A stretch of DNA of 64,000 nt from Streptomyces sp. HmicA12 (lineage in GTDB: Bacteria; Actinomycetota; Actinomycetes; Streptomycetales; Streptomycetaceae): assembly GCF_000373565.1 (NCBI RefSeq), contig NZ_KB891851.1:124001-188000 (forward strand). The letters are read 5' to 3'. Below are positions 15,898 to 23,647 of the stretch, piece by piece; position 1 is the first letter of the stretch; the number at the start of each line of letters is the position of its first letter. Under the pieces are notes generated by a model. It saw only the letters and a list, made by a program, of their open reading frames with translations, had not been told where the DNA came from and searched no databases. A program made the position numbers and the translations under genes.

Positions 15898-17301
15898 ATG
15901 GCACCCGGCCTGCCGCATTCCATCGCCGACATGGACCGACCGCACTTCATCGGCATCGGCGGCGCCGGAATGTCGGGCATCGCCAAGATCCTCGCCCAGC
16001 GCGGCGCGCGGGTCGCGGGCAGCGACGCCCGCGAGTCCGCCACGGCCGATTCCCTGCGCGCGCTCGGCGCCACGGTGCACATCGGCCACGCCGCCGAGCA
16101 CGTCGCCCCGGACACCACCTGCGTCGTGGTCTCCTCCGCGATCCGCGAGGACAACCCGGAACTGGCCCGTGCCAAGGAGCTCGGCATCCCGGTCGTGCAC
16201 CGCTCCGACGCCCTCGCCTCCCTGATGGACGACCTGCGCCCGATCGCGGTCGCGGGCACGCACGGCAAGACGACCACGACGTCGATGCTCGCGGTGTCCC
16301 TCACGTCCCTCGGCCTGAACCCCTCGTACGCGATCGGCGGCGACCTGGACGCCCCCGGCTCGAACGCGCTGCACGGCGAGGGCGACATCTTCGTGGCCGA
16401 GGCCGACGAGTCCGACCGCAGCTTCCACAAGTACGCGCCGGAAGTCGCGATCATCCTCAACGTCGAGCTCGACCACCACGCCAACTACGCGTCGATGGAC
16501 GAGATCTACGAGTCCTTCGAGACGTTCACGACGAAGATCGTCCCGGGCGGCACCCTGGTCATCGCCGCCGACCAGTCGGGCGCCGCCGAGCTGACCCGCC
16601 GGATCCGCGACACGACGTCCCTGAAGGTCGTCACGTACGGCGAGTCGGAGTCCTCGGACATCCGCATCCACAAGATCACCCCGCGCGGCCTGACCAGCGA
16701 GGTGACGGTTCTCCTCGACGGCAAGCTGCTCACCTTCACCGTCTCGGTCCCCGGCCGCCACTACGCGCACAACGCGGTCGCCGCCCTCGCGGCGGGCGTC
16801 GCGATGGGCATCCCGGCCCGGAACCTGGCCTCGGCGCTCAAGTCGTACACCGGCGTCAAGCGCCGCCTCCAGCTCAAGGGCGAGGTGAACGGCGTGCAGG
16901 TCATCGACTCCTACGCCCACCACCCCACCGAGATGTCGGCCGACCTGGAGGCCATGCGCTCGGCAGCCGGCGATTCCCGCCTGCTGGTCCTCTTCCAGCC
17001 GCACCTCTTCTCCCGCACCCAGGAACTCGGCAAGGAGATGGGCGACGCCCTCGCCCTCGCCGACGCCTCGGTCGTCCTCGACATCTACCCGGCCCGCGAG
17101 GACCCGATCCCGGGCATCACCAGCGCCCTGATCATCGACGCGGCCCGCGCGGCGGGCGCCGACGTCCAGGCCGCCCAGGACAAGAGCGCGGCCGTCACGG
17201 CCGTCGCGGGAATGGCCAAGCCCGGTGATCTCGTTCTCACCATGGGCGCGGGCGACGTCACGGACCTCGGTCCGCGCATCCTGGACCACCTGAAGGGCTG
17301 A
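15898..17301 (+). CDS. murC: UDP-N-acetylmuramate--L-alanine ligase MurC
   Basis: The 467-residue cytoplasmic ligase adds L-Ala to UDP-MurNAc, the first peptide step of peptidoglycan synthesis. The Rossmann loop FIGIGGAGMSG is at the N-terminus, the ATP loop AGTHGKTTTTS near residue 118, the metal/substrate region EADESDRSF near 165, and SYAHHPTE near 340. AGGGGAG precedes the ATG. It is followed after 13 bases by msrB, likely cotranscribed. The gene lies alone, away from the dcw cluster, as in other streptomycetes. Confidence 0.96.
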   Translation: MAPGLPHSIADMDRPHFIGIGGAGMSGIAKILAQRGARVAGSDARESATADSLRALGATVHIGHAAEHVAPDTTCVVVSSAIREDNPELARAKELGIPVVHRSDALASLMDDLRPIAVAGTHGKTTTTSMLAVSLTSLGLNPSYAIGGDLDAPGSNALHGEGDIFVAEADESDRSFHKYAPEVAIILNVELDHHANYASMDEIYESFETFTTKIVPGGTLVIAADQSGAAELTRRIRDTTSLKVVTYGESESSDIRIHKITPRGLTSEVTVLLDGKLLTFTVSVPGRHYAHNAVAALAAGVAMGIPARNLASALKSYTGVKRRLQLKGEVNGVQVIDSYAHHPTEMSADLEAMRSAAGDSRLLVLFQPHLFSRTQELGKEMGDALALADASVVLDIYPAREDPIPGITSALIIDAARAAGADVQAAQDKSAAVTAVAGMAKPGDLVLTMGAGDVTDLGPRILDHLKG

Positions 17302-17314
17302 GGAGGCACCTGAC

Positions 17315-17722
17315 ATGTCGTACGACGTCGAGAAGCCGGACGAGCAGTGGCGCGCGGAGCTGAGCCCGGCCGAGTACGCGGTACTGCGCCAGGCCGGCAC
17401 GGAGCCCGCCTTCACCGGTGAGTACACCGACTCGAAGACGAAGGGCGTCTACTCCTGCCGCGCCTGCGGAGCCGAGCTCTTCACCTCCACGGAGAAGTTC
17501 GAGTCGCACTGCGGCTGGCCGTCCTTCTACGACCCGAAGGACTCGGCCGCCGTCGAACTGATCGCGGACCGTTCGCACGGGATGGTGCGCACGGAGGTGC
17601 GGTGCGCCCGGTGCGGATCGCACCTCGGGCACGTCTTCGAGGGCGAGGGGTATCCGACCCCCACCGATCAGCGGTACTGCATCAACAGCGTCTCGCTGCG
17701 CCTCGAGGCCGACGAGAGCTGA
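17315..17722 (+). CDS. msrB: Peptide methionine-R-sulfoxide reductase MsrB
   Basis: The 135-residue enzyme reduces methionine-R-sulfoxide in proteins. Two zinc Cys pairs are present, CRAC near 47-50 and CARC near 96-99. The substrate-pocket stretches are HCGWPSFYDP and GSHLGHVFEGEG. The catalytic Cys is in RYCINSVSL near residue 119. A ribosome site GAGGAGG-like sequence lies in the 13-base gap from murC. A strong hairpin follows at 17750. Confidence 0.96.
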   Translation: MSYDVEKPDEQWRAELSPAEYAVLRQAGTEPAFTGEYTDSKTKGVYSCRACGAELFTSTEKFESHCGWPSFYDPKDSAAVELIADRSHGMVRTEVRCARCGSHLGHVFEGEGYPTPTDQRYCINSVSLRLEADES

Positions 17723-17749
17723 CCGTCCCGGACGGCCGAGGAACCGGAC

Positions 17750-17781
17750 GATGCCCGCGCAGGAGGTTCTGCGCGGGCATC
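17750..17781. terminator. Bidirectional hairpin terminator
   Basis: GATGCCCGCGCAG and CTGCGCGGGCATC form a perfect 13-pair stem with a six-base loop. It stands between the ends of murC-msrB (plus) and the eight-gene operon (minus), whose last stop codon is at 17786-17788. It should terminate both. Confidence 0.85.
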
Positions 17782-17785
17782 GATG

Positions 17786-18874
17786 TCATTCGGGGGACGG
17801 TTCCGGCGTGAGCTTCTCCCGGCCGATCCGGGTGCCCGACTTGTAGATCGACACGACGTTGTCGTGGATGTCGTAGCGGTAGGGCGGGTTGCTCGCCTCG
17901 TAGCCGTCGTCGGTCCGCTTCGCGGGCATGGTGATGCCGGCCTCGCGGCGGTCGCTGAACTCGCCGAAGTAGTACAGCTTCCCGGCCCCGGTGCGGCACA
18001 GGACGATCTGCTTGTTGTCCGTACGGAACGCCTCGACCAGTTCGGCTCCGTCACCCGAGGGCAGTTCGTCGGCGATGCGGCCGGGGCAGGCCGCGGCGGT
18101 GCTCGTGGGGGTCGGGTCGGAGCCGCCCGTGGTACTCGAGCCGAGCGACTTGATGCAGCTCTGCGCGGCGAAGAGGAGCCCGATGCCCACGACGGCGGCC
18201 ACCAGGCAGCCCGCGCAGCCGTTGCTCTTCTTCACCGGAGCCGGTGGCGGCGACCACCGCGGGCCCGGGGCCGGTGGCGGCGCGGGGGCGGGGTGCGGCG
18301 CGGTGGGCGTGTAGCCGGTCGCGGCGGTCGGCGGCGGGTGGAACAGGCTCTCCGGGCGCGGACGCGACCCCGTCGAGGCGGAGCCCGACGTGCCTCTCGG
18401 GCCCGTGGACGACGGCCGCCTCGGGGCGCTCTTCCCGGCCGACGGGCCCGAAGAGCCGGACGATCCCGACGATCCCGATGCGGAGGTCGACTTCTTGGGC
18501 GTCGGCTTCTTCGGGGCCGGCTTCTTCGGCGGAGGCTTCGTCGAGCCGCCCGAGGCGGACCCGGCCGGCCTCGGCGTCGCCTTCTTCGCCGCCGGCTTGG
18601 CCGCGGGCTTCGTGGCCGCCTTCCACTTGGTGTCGCAGACGAAGCACGACGTGTCCGCCTTGCGGTTGTTGGTGTCGCACTTGGTGCAGCGCCAGTCCGC
18701 GGGCGGCCCGGCCGGCGACGGACGCCTGGCCGCCGGACGCGGAGAGCTCTTGCGGGGCGGGGCGGCGGCAGGAGCGGGCGTGCGGCGGGCACCGCCGCAG
18801 ATCGTGCAGGCCTTCTCCGCGGGCTTGTTGAACGTGTCGCAGTCCGCGCAGCGCCAGTTGGCCGTTGCCGCCAC
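17786..18874 (-). CDS. Membrane protein with two RanBP2-type zinc fingers
   Basis: A 362-residue protein, last gene of the operon. Two zinc fingers, near residues 7-26 and 61-80, match the RanBP2 spacing W-x-C-x2-C-x3-N-x6-C-x2-C exactly. A long Pro/Ser/Lys-rich linker follows, with KKPAPKKPTPKK and Ser-Gly runs. One membrane helix, CLVAAVVGIGLLFAA, is near 245, and about 100 residues with three or four Cys lie beyond it. With a Lys-rich linker and N-terminal fingers in the cytoplasm, the C-terminal part would be outside. GTG at 18874 is the start; the frame is open further upstream but overlaps the neighbour. Function unknown. Confidence 0.82.
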   Translation of the reverse strand: MAATANWRCADCDTFNKPAEKACTICGGARRTPAPAAAPPRKSSPRPAARRPSPAGPPADWRCTKCDTNNRKADTSCFVCDTKWKAATKPAAKPAAKKATPRPAGSASGGSTKPPPKKPAPKKPTPKKSTSASGSSGSSGSSGPSAGKSAPRRPSSTGPRGTSGSASTGSRPRPESLFHPPPTAATGYTPTAPHPAPAPPPAPGPRWSPPPAPVKKSNGCAGCLVAAVVGIGLLFAAQSCIKSLGSSTTGGSDPTPTSTAAACPGRIADELPSGDGAELVEAFRTDNKQIVLCRTGAGKLYYFGEFSDRREAGITMPAKRTDDGYEASNPPYRYDIHDNVVSIYKSGTRIGREKLTPEPSPE

Positions 18875-18923
18875 CCCTGTACTGCCTTTCCTCGATCCGT
18901 CGTTGCGTGCGTCGGGTCCCGGT

Positions 18924-19352
18924 TCAGCCCGGGTCGTTCTCGATCCGTTCCATGACCTCGACGAAGAGCTCCTCGGAGGCGGGGCCCGTGGGCGCCAGGA
19001 CCCACTCCCGCGTGTCCGAGGGGACCCGCGAGATGTCGGCCGCCTCGTCCTCCTCGGCCTGCCGCTCCGGCACACCGTGCTCGCGCCGCAGCAGATCGAG
19101 CAGTTCCTCGGTGCCCCGGACGTGGGCGGCCGGCACACCGACCCGCAGCACGATCAGGTCGCCCGCTTCGGACGACGCACTCCTGAACCGGAACACCAAC
19201 TGGCCCGAACCGTCACCCGACCTGGGGCGCAGCGACGCCTCGACGCAGCGCTCGGTCTTGACCTCCAGGTCCGCGGCGTCGGTCCAGCGCAGCCCCAGGA
19301 CTCCTTCGTTGAGGACGAGCTCGAATCCGGGCCACTCCAGTCGCTCGATCAC
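18924..19352 (-). CDS. Conserved hypothetical protein of the vWA operon
   Basis: A 142-residue soluble protein from GTG at 19352, which overlaps the stop of the vWA gene by four bases (GTGA). It opens with alternating strands (IERLEWPGFELVLNEGVLGLRW, VKTERCVEASLRP, LVFRFRSASS), then an acidic helix (EELLDLLRREHGVPERQAEE). It resembles a small beta-rich domain such as a PH-like fold, but I recognise no family. Tight coupling to the vWA gene suggests the two proteins work together. Confidence 0.8.
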   Translation of the reverse strand: MIERLEWPGFELVLNEGVLGLRWTDAADLEVKTERCVEASLRPRSGDGSGQLVFRFRSASSEAGDLIVLRVGVPAAHVRGTEELLDLLRREHGVPERQAEEDEAADISRVPSDTREWVLAPTGPASEELFVEVMERIENDPG

Positions 19353-20059
19353 AGACTGTTCGCGATCGTCTCGATGATCTCGTCCATCTCGAACTCCTCG
19401 AGGCCCTCGCCCGCCTTGGACTCGAAGTGCAGCGTGAGGTCCCACTCCTCGGAGATCGGGTCCTTCCACGGCTCCTGGTCCGGCGCGAACAGCACGAGCC
19501 GCTTGGCCGACTGCTCCATGACCGCGGTCTGGCTGCGGGCATAACCCCACTGCTCGAAGAGGTCGTCGATGCTGCGCGGGATGTTCGTCGGGTACGTCTG
19601 CGCGGACGCGCCCACGGTGCCCAGCGGGTGCGCGGGGGCGTCCGTGAACATCACGATGACGTGCCGCCTGCGGTCCAGGCCCGTCTCCCAGGGGGAGTTG
19701 ATGGCGAGGGCGAGCGCCTCGAGCCCCGACTCCGGGATGTCACCGCCACCGCCCGCGTCGATACCGCGCACGAACCGCTCGAACTCCTTGGCCTGTTCGG
19801 GCAGACGCAGGAAGGCGGTCTGCTCGATCGCCGACGACGGGTCGTCGCCGAAGTCCCGGAACGCGATGGTCTTCAGCCGCAGCTGGCTGATCGCCTTGCC
19901 CTTCTTCGCCATCACGTCGTTGAGGCGGTCGTGGAACTGCAGCGCGCTCGCCTTCACGGTGTCGAGGACGGGGAACATGCTGCCGGTCGCGTCGATGCAG
20001 AGCACGATGTCGACGGCGTACTGCAGATTGCCCTGGTACTGGTCGTTGCTGGCGTTCAT
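19349..20059 (-). CDS. TerY-like vWA domain protein
   Basis: A 236-residue protein made almost only of a von Willebrand A domain. The metal-ion site is seen as DIVLCIDATGSM (DxTxS type) near residue 20 and VMFTDAP near 132, with the Gly-rich loop RGIDAGGGGDIPESG between. The ATG at 20059 has CAGGAG seven bases upstream, which favours it over an in-frame GTG at 20077. Together with the adjoining kinase and PP2C genes it matches the TerY-P triad described by Aravind and colleagues in tellurium-type stress systems. It is likely cytoplasmic and could assemble or present substrates. Confidence 0.88.
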   Translation of the reverse strand: MNASNDQYQGNLQYAVDIVLCIDATGSMFPVLDTVKASALQFHDRLNDVMAKKGKAISQLRLKTIAFRDFGDDPSSAIEQTAFLRLPEQAKEFERFVRGIDAGGGGDIPESGLEALALAINSPWETGLDRRRHVIVMFTDAPAHPLGTVGASAQTYPTNIPRSIDDLFEQWGYARSQTAVMEQSAKRLVLFAPDQEPWKDPISEEWDLTLHFESKAGEGLEEFEMDEIIETIANSL

Positions 20060-20073
20060 GTGCGACTCCTGGT

Positions 20074-21216
20074 TCACGGTGCTTTGCGGTCCCGGCCGCG
20101 GTCGCCCAGGTTGATGCGGACGCGGGAGGACCGGGGAGCGGGCGGGGCGGCCGGGGCCGGCTCCGGGGGAGCGGGCGCCGGCGCGGGTTCGGCCGGAGCG
20201 GTACGGGGCGCGGGGGAGCCGGTGCGCGGCTTGAGGTTGCCGCGGACCCGGCTCGTCCGCGTCCGCGGCACCGGGCTCTCCTCCGCGGGCGGCTTCTTCG
20301 CGGGGCCACTACCGGGGCGACGGTGCTGCAGCGCGCACACCTTCGGATCCGACAGGGTCTTGAGATACGTCGCCATGCGCGGACGCTGCGCGGGATCCGC
20401 GTGGCCCATCGCCCGCAGCAGCGCCTGGATCTCGTCCGAGAGCCGCGGGTCGAGGCTCAGCCGCTCCCCGGCGTTGACCGCGTCCGCCGGAGAGCCGAAC
20501 CGCTCGTCATGGCGCGGGAGTTCACCCGTCAGATAGAGGTGGGTCATCAGGCCCAGCGCGAACACGTCCACGGCGCACGTCAGCCGCTCGGGCCCGGCCG
20601 AGCCGTCCTGCCGCAGATAGCGGCGCCACTCCGGGGCCCCGTACAGGGAGTCGCCGGAGATGTCCTCGGGCGCGGGCGGCAGCCCCGCGACGTACGAATC
20701 GTCGAAGTCGATCAGCTTCGCGGTGTGGAAGGCCGCGTCGTCGCGCTTCTGCACGAGCACGTTGAGCGGCTTCAGGTCCCCGTGCACCACGTCGATGTCG
20801 TGCAGCTGCTTCAGGCTGGTGCCGAGCGTCTTGAGCAGCACCATCTTCTGGCGCGGCTCCAGCGCCTGCGGCTTCTCCAGACTGGAGGTGTCGATGCGCT
20901 CGGTGACCTTGTAGTACGTGCTGCCCTCGTGGAAGAAGTCCGTGGCCAGCACGAGGTTGCCGCCGCCGTGGGCGTCGGGCCGGAGCCGCTTCATGATCGT
21001 GCGGTGCCGTTCCTCGAACTCCTGGGCCAGCTGCCGCCGGATCCGCAGACTCGGCGAGTCACGGGCGTCGTCCTTGGGCCGCTTGGGCTCCAGGAACTGC
21101 TTGATGAAGTACGCGGAACCGGACTTCTCGGCGAAGGCCCAGATGCACTTCCCGCCGTTGGCGTTGGTCGGCGCGGTGGTGATGCGGTAGCCCGCGATCA
21201 CGTCTCCTTGTTTCAT
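20074..21216 (-). CDS. Serine/threonine protein kinase with disordered tail
   Basis: A 380-residue protein. The kinase core holds Lys39 (YFIKQF), the catalytic loop HGDLKPLN at 145-152 and a DFD motif at 170-172 instead of DFG. The APE-like segment is GAPEW. It lacks a membrane anchor and PASTA repeats, unlike PknB. From about 290 the tail is Pro/Ala-rich and holds TSRVRGNLK and SSRVRINL, a motif repeated in the SPFH-like neighbour. The start overlaps the PP2C stop (ATGA). Likely partner of the PP2C in a reversible phosphorylation switch. Confidence 0.9.
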   Translation of the reverse strand: MKQGDVIAGYRITTAPTNANGGKCIWAFAEKSGSAYFIKQFLEPKRPKDDARDSPSLRIRRQLAQEFEERHRTIMKRLRPDAHGGGNLVLATDFFHEGSTYYKVTERIDTSSLEKPQALEPRQKMVLLKTLGTSLKQLHDIDVVHGDLKPLNVLVQKRDDAAFHTAKLIDFDDSYVAGLPPAPEDISGDSLYGAPEWRRYLRQDGSAGPERLTCAVDVFALGLMTHLYLTGELPRHDERFGSPADAVNAGERLSLDPRLSDEIQALLRAMGHADPAQRPRMATYLKTLSDPKVCALQHRRPGSGPAKKPPAEESPVPRTRTSRVRGNLKPRTGSPAPRTAPAEPAPAPAPPEPAPAAPPAPRSSRVRINLGDRGRDRKAP

Positions 21217-22379
21217 ACGTGCTCCTCGGGCGCGGGCGGCATGTGGACCTCGTAGCCGTGGCGGTACGCCTCCCACGACTGGTCCTGCCACGCCTTGATC
21301 AGGGCCGTGGTCCCGGCCGGATCCCCGGCGGGGCCGAGCCCGGCGATGAGCTCGTCCGGCCTGCCCACGGACTGCTGGTCGGCCAGCCGGCTCAGCCGGG
21401 GCGCGAACCGGGACCGCAGGCCCTCGAAGCTCCGGTAGCCCAGCGTCAGCAGCGCGAGCGAGGCGTCGTCGGCCGTGAAGGACTCCACCTCGCGCCGGAT
21501 CAGGTCGGCCCATCCGGCGGAGTCGCCCGCCTGTTGCAGTGTGCGCAGCAGAAGGTGCTCGAGGTCGGCGGGCGTGTGGACGTAGCCGAAGAACCCGTCG
21601 GTGGCCGCGACGAGCACGCACGGCAGCGGCAGGGACAACTGATGGGTGTCGATGGCGAAGTCGCGGTCGGCGCAGATCAGATTGGTCATCGGCGGATCGC
21701 TGCGCAGCAGTTCCAGCGCGTCGCTCTCGCGGGTGTGGTCGCGGGTGAGCACGTGCAGTCCGCTCTCCGGCAACAGCACGTACGCCCGTGAGTCACCCGC
21801 CCACAGCGACCGCAGCTCGACCTCCGTCTCCCCGGGGGCGACCTGGTAGTGCACGCCGGCGAGCGTGGTGGGCAGCTGGCGGCGCATGGTGCCGCGGATC
21901 TTGCTCTGTCGCCGGGGCGCCTTGGTGAGGAAGTACTCCAGGTAGTCGTGCAGCGACTGCGGCTCCGCGTACTGGCGGTCCCCCGCGACGTCGTGGAACC
22001 AGCACTCCGTGGCGAGCCGGGCCGTGCGCGCGCCCACCCAGGCGCCGGTACGGGACGTGCCGTCGGGCGCCTGCCAGGCCGGGGCCGCGCCCGCGCCGCC
22101 CGACCCGTCGAAGACGGCGAGCAGGCCCTGCCCCGACTCCCAGTGGTGGGCGACGAACGGCTCCGCGTCCTCCCCCCGGCCCGGGACCCGCTCGGTCCAC
22201 ACGGACACCGTCTGGAGCGGCCCCTGGTCCTCGCCCCAGGCGAGGCGCGGCGGTGTGGCCCGCGGCGCGGGCGGTCCGCCGGCGGGATCGGGCCCGAGGG
22301 TCGCCGCTCCGGATCCGGCCCACACGGGCCGGGGCCCCTGGGCGTCCGGGGCGGTGCTGTCCGGGTGCGGATGGTTCAT
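21213..22379 (-). CDS. PP2C-family protein phosphatase
   Basis: A 388-residue metal-dependent Ser/Thr phosphatase. Metal-binding motifs are VFDGSGG at 89-95, AGDSRAY at 194-200, ATDGFF at 259-264 and DDASLAL at 304-310. The first motif has DGSG where DGMG or DGHG is common. A Pro-rich N-terminal 50 residues precede the domain and no membrane segment is seen. It is coupled by ATGA overlaps to genes on both sides, the kinase downstream and the SPFH-like gene upstream, so it should oppose that kinase. Confidence 0.9.
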   Translation of the reverse strand: MNHPHPDSTAPDAQGPRPVWAGSGAATLGPDPAGGPPAPRATPPRLAWGEDQGPLQTVSVWTERVPGRGEDAEPFVAHHWESGQGLLAVFDGSGGAGAAPAWQAPDGTSRTGAWVGARTARLATECWFHDVAGDRQYAEPQSLHDYLEYFLTKAPRRQSKIRGTMRRQLPTTLAGVHYQVAPGETEVELRSLWAGDSRAYVLLPESGLHVLTRDHTRESDALELLRSDPPMTNLICADRDFAIDTHQLSLPLPCVLVAATDGFFGYVHTPADLEHLLLRTLQQAGDSAGWADLIRREVESFTADDASLALLTLGYRSFEGLRSRFAPRLSRLADQQSVGRPDELIAGLGPAGDPAGTTALIKAWQDQSWEAYRHGYEVHMPPAPEEHV

Positions 22380-23611
22380 CGCGGCTCCTTGCCGGAATCG
22401 GTCGGCCGGCGTTTGGCGGTGCCGCGCACACGGCTCACCCTCGGCTCCGGTGGCTCGGGGGAGGCAGGACGCGGAGGCGGCGGGGCGCTGCCGGTGGGCG
22501 GCAGCGGTTCGTCCTCGGGCGGTACGGAAGGGGCGACGGGACGCCGACGGGGGGTGTCACGGTCGGCGTCCGGTGCCCGGCCCGGGGCGTCGTCCCTGCC
22601 GGGCCGGCGCAGGCCGCCCGACGCGCGGACGCCGGAGACCCGGCCGGGGCCGGAGGACCCGGGCTCCTCGCGCAGCACCTCGCCCCTCAGCGGCGGCGTC
22701 GCGGGTTCCTCGTCGGCGGGGTCGGCCGCGGCCGGTTCGATGGCCCGGGACAGTGAGCCGCGCAGCCGTCCGCGCCGCGTCGCCGTCTCGAACAGGCCGT
22801 CCCCGCCGCGCAGCACCTCCTCCAGGACGACGCGCTCCAGCTCGGTCTGCTCGAACGGCTCCCGGTCGGCGTCGCCGCGCTCCAGGACCAACCGCATGAC
22901 CTCACGCTTGACCTCGCGCTTCTCGGCCTCGCTCTTCTCGATCCAGGTGAGCGCGGCGCGCGGCCCCTCCTTCTCCATGATCTCGGCGATCAGGCCGTCG
23001 ATGCCCTCCTCGCGGATCATCTCGACATGCCGGGTGCGGCGCATGCGCGCCAGGCGGCTCTCGCGCACCACGTCCCTGAACTCCCGCCCGCTGGCGGCGA
23101 TCTCGTCCTCGTCGACGAGCAGTTCGACGTGGATGTTGCGCAGCCGGATCGCGTCGTCCCCGGTGAAGACGGCGAGCGCGGTGTTGAGCGCCTGCTCGGC
23201 CTCGTGGAACTCGGCGATGTCGTAGTCCCGCGCCACCTCGCGCAGCGTCCGGCGCAGATGCGCGTACAGCGCGCCGCTCATGTCGCGGATGCCGCGGGCG
23301 ACGACCTTCGCCGGGTCCGCGACCTTGCAGATCAGGTCGACGCGGCTGCGGAAGGAGAACGTGGGGTCGCGGCTGAGCAGGTCGATGTCCAGGACGAGCC
23401 GGTGCTCGGCGAGGTCCACCGTGAACACGGAGCGGTAACCGCCGTACCGCGCCGAGGGGATCTCCTCACCGCTGCGGACCGTCAGCGAGGGTCCGCTGTC
23501 CCGGACCAGGACCAGGGCACGGCCGGGGTCCGGCGGGCGCAGCGGGCTCGTCAGCCGCCACTTCGGCAGCTCGGCGACCTCGACGACCGGATCGTAGGTC
23601 TGTTCCTGCAT
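22376..23611 (-). CDS. SPFH/band-7-like protein with disordered tail (putative)
   Basis: A 411-residue protein. The first 110 residues form beta-strand patterns (GRALVLVRDSG, YRSVFTVDLAEHRLVLDIDL, FSFRSRVDLICKVADP) followed by long charged helices (EKSEAEKREVKREVMRL). This order resembles SPFH/band-7 domains, but I cannot confirm it. The last 120 residues are Pro/Arg/Glu-rich and hold VSGVRASGG and VSRVRGTAK, echoing the kinase tail. There is no obvious membrane anchor. It might scaffold the kinase and phosphatase. Confidence 0.72.
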   Translation of the reverse strand: MQEQTYDPVVEVAELPKWRLTSPLRPPDPGRALVLVRDSGPSLTVRSGEEIPSARYGGYRSVFTVDLAEHRLVLDIDLLSRDPTFSFRSRVDLICKVADPAKVVARGIRDMSGALYAHLRRTLREVARDYDIAEFHEAEQALNTALAVFTGDDAIRLRNIHVELLVDEDEIAASGREFRDVVRESRLARMRRTRHVEMIREEGIDGLIAEIMEKEGPRAALTWIEKSEAEKREVKREVMRLVLERGDADREPFEQTELERVVLEEVLRGGDGLFETATRRGRLRGSLSRAIEPAAADPADEEPATPPLRGEVLREEPGSSGPGRVSGVRASGGLRRPGRDDAPGRAPDADRDTPRRRPVAPSVPPEDEPLPPTGSAPPPPRPASPEPPEPRVSRVRGTAKRRPTDSGKEPR

Positions 23612-23647
23612 GGCGTTCCCTGCCCCTCGCTCTCGTGCGTCTCCGGG

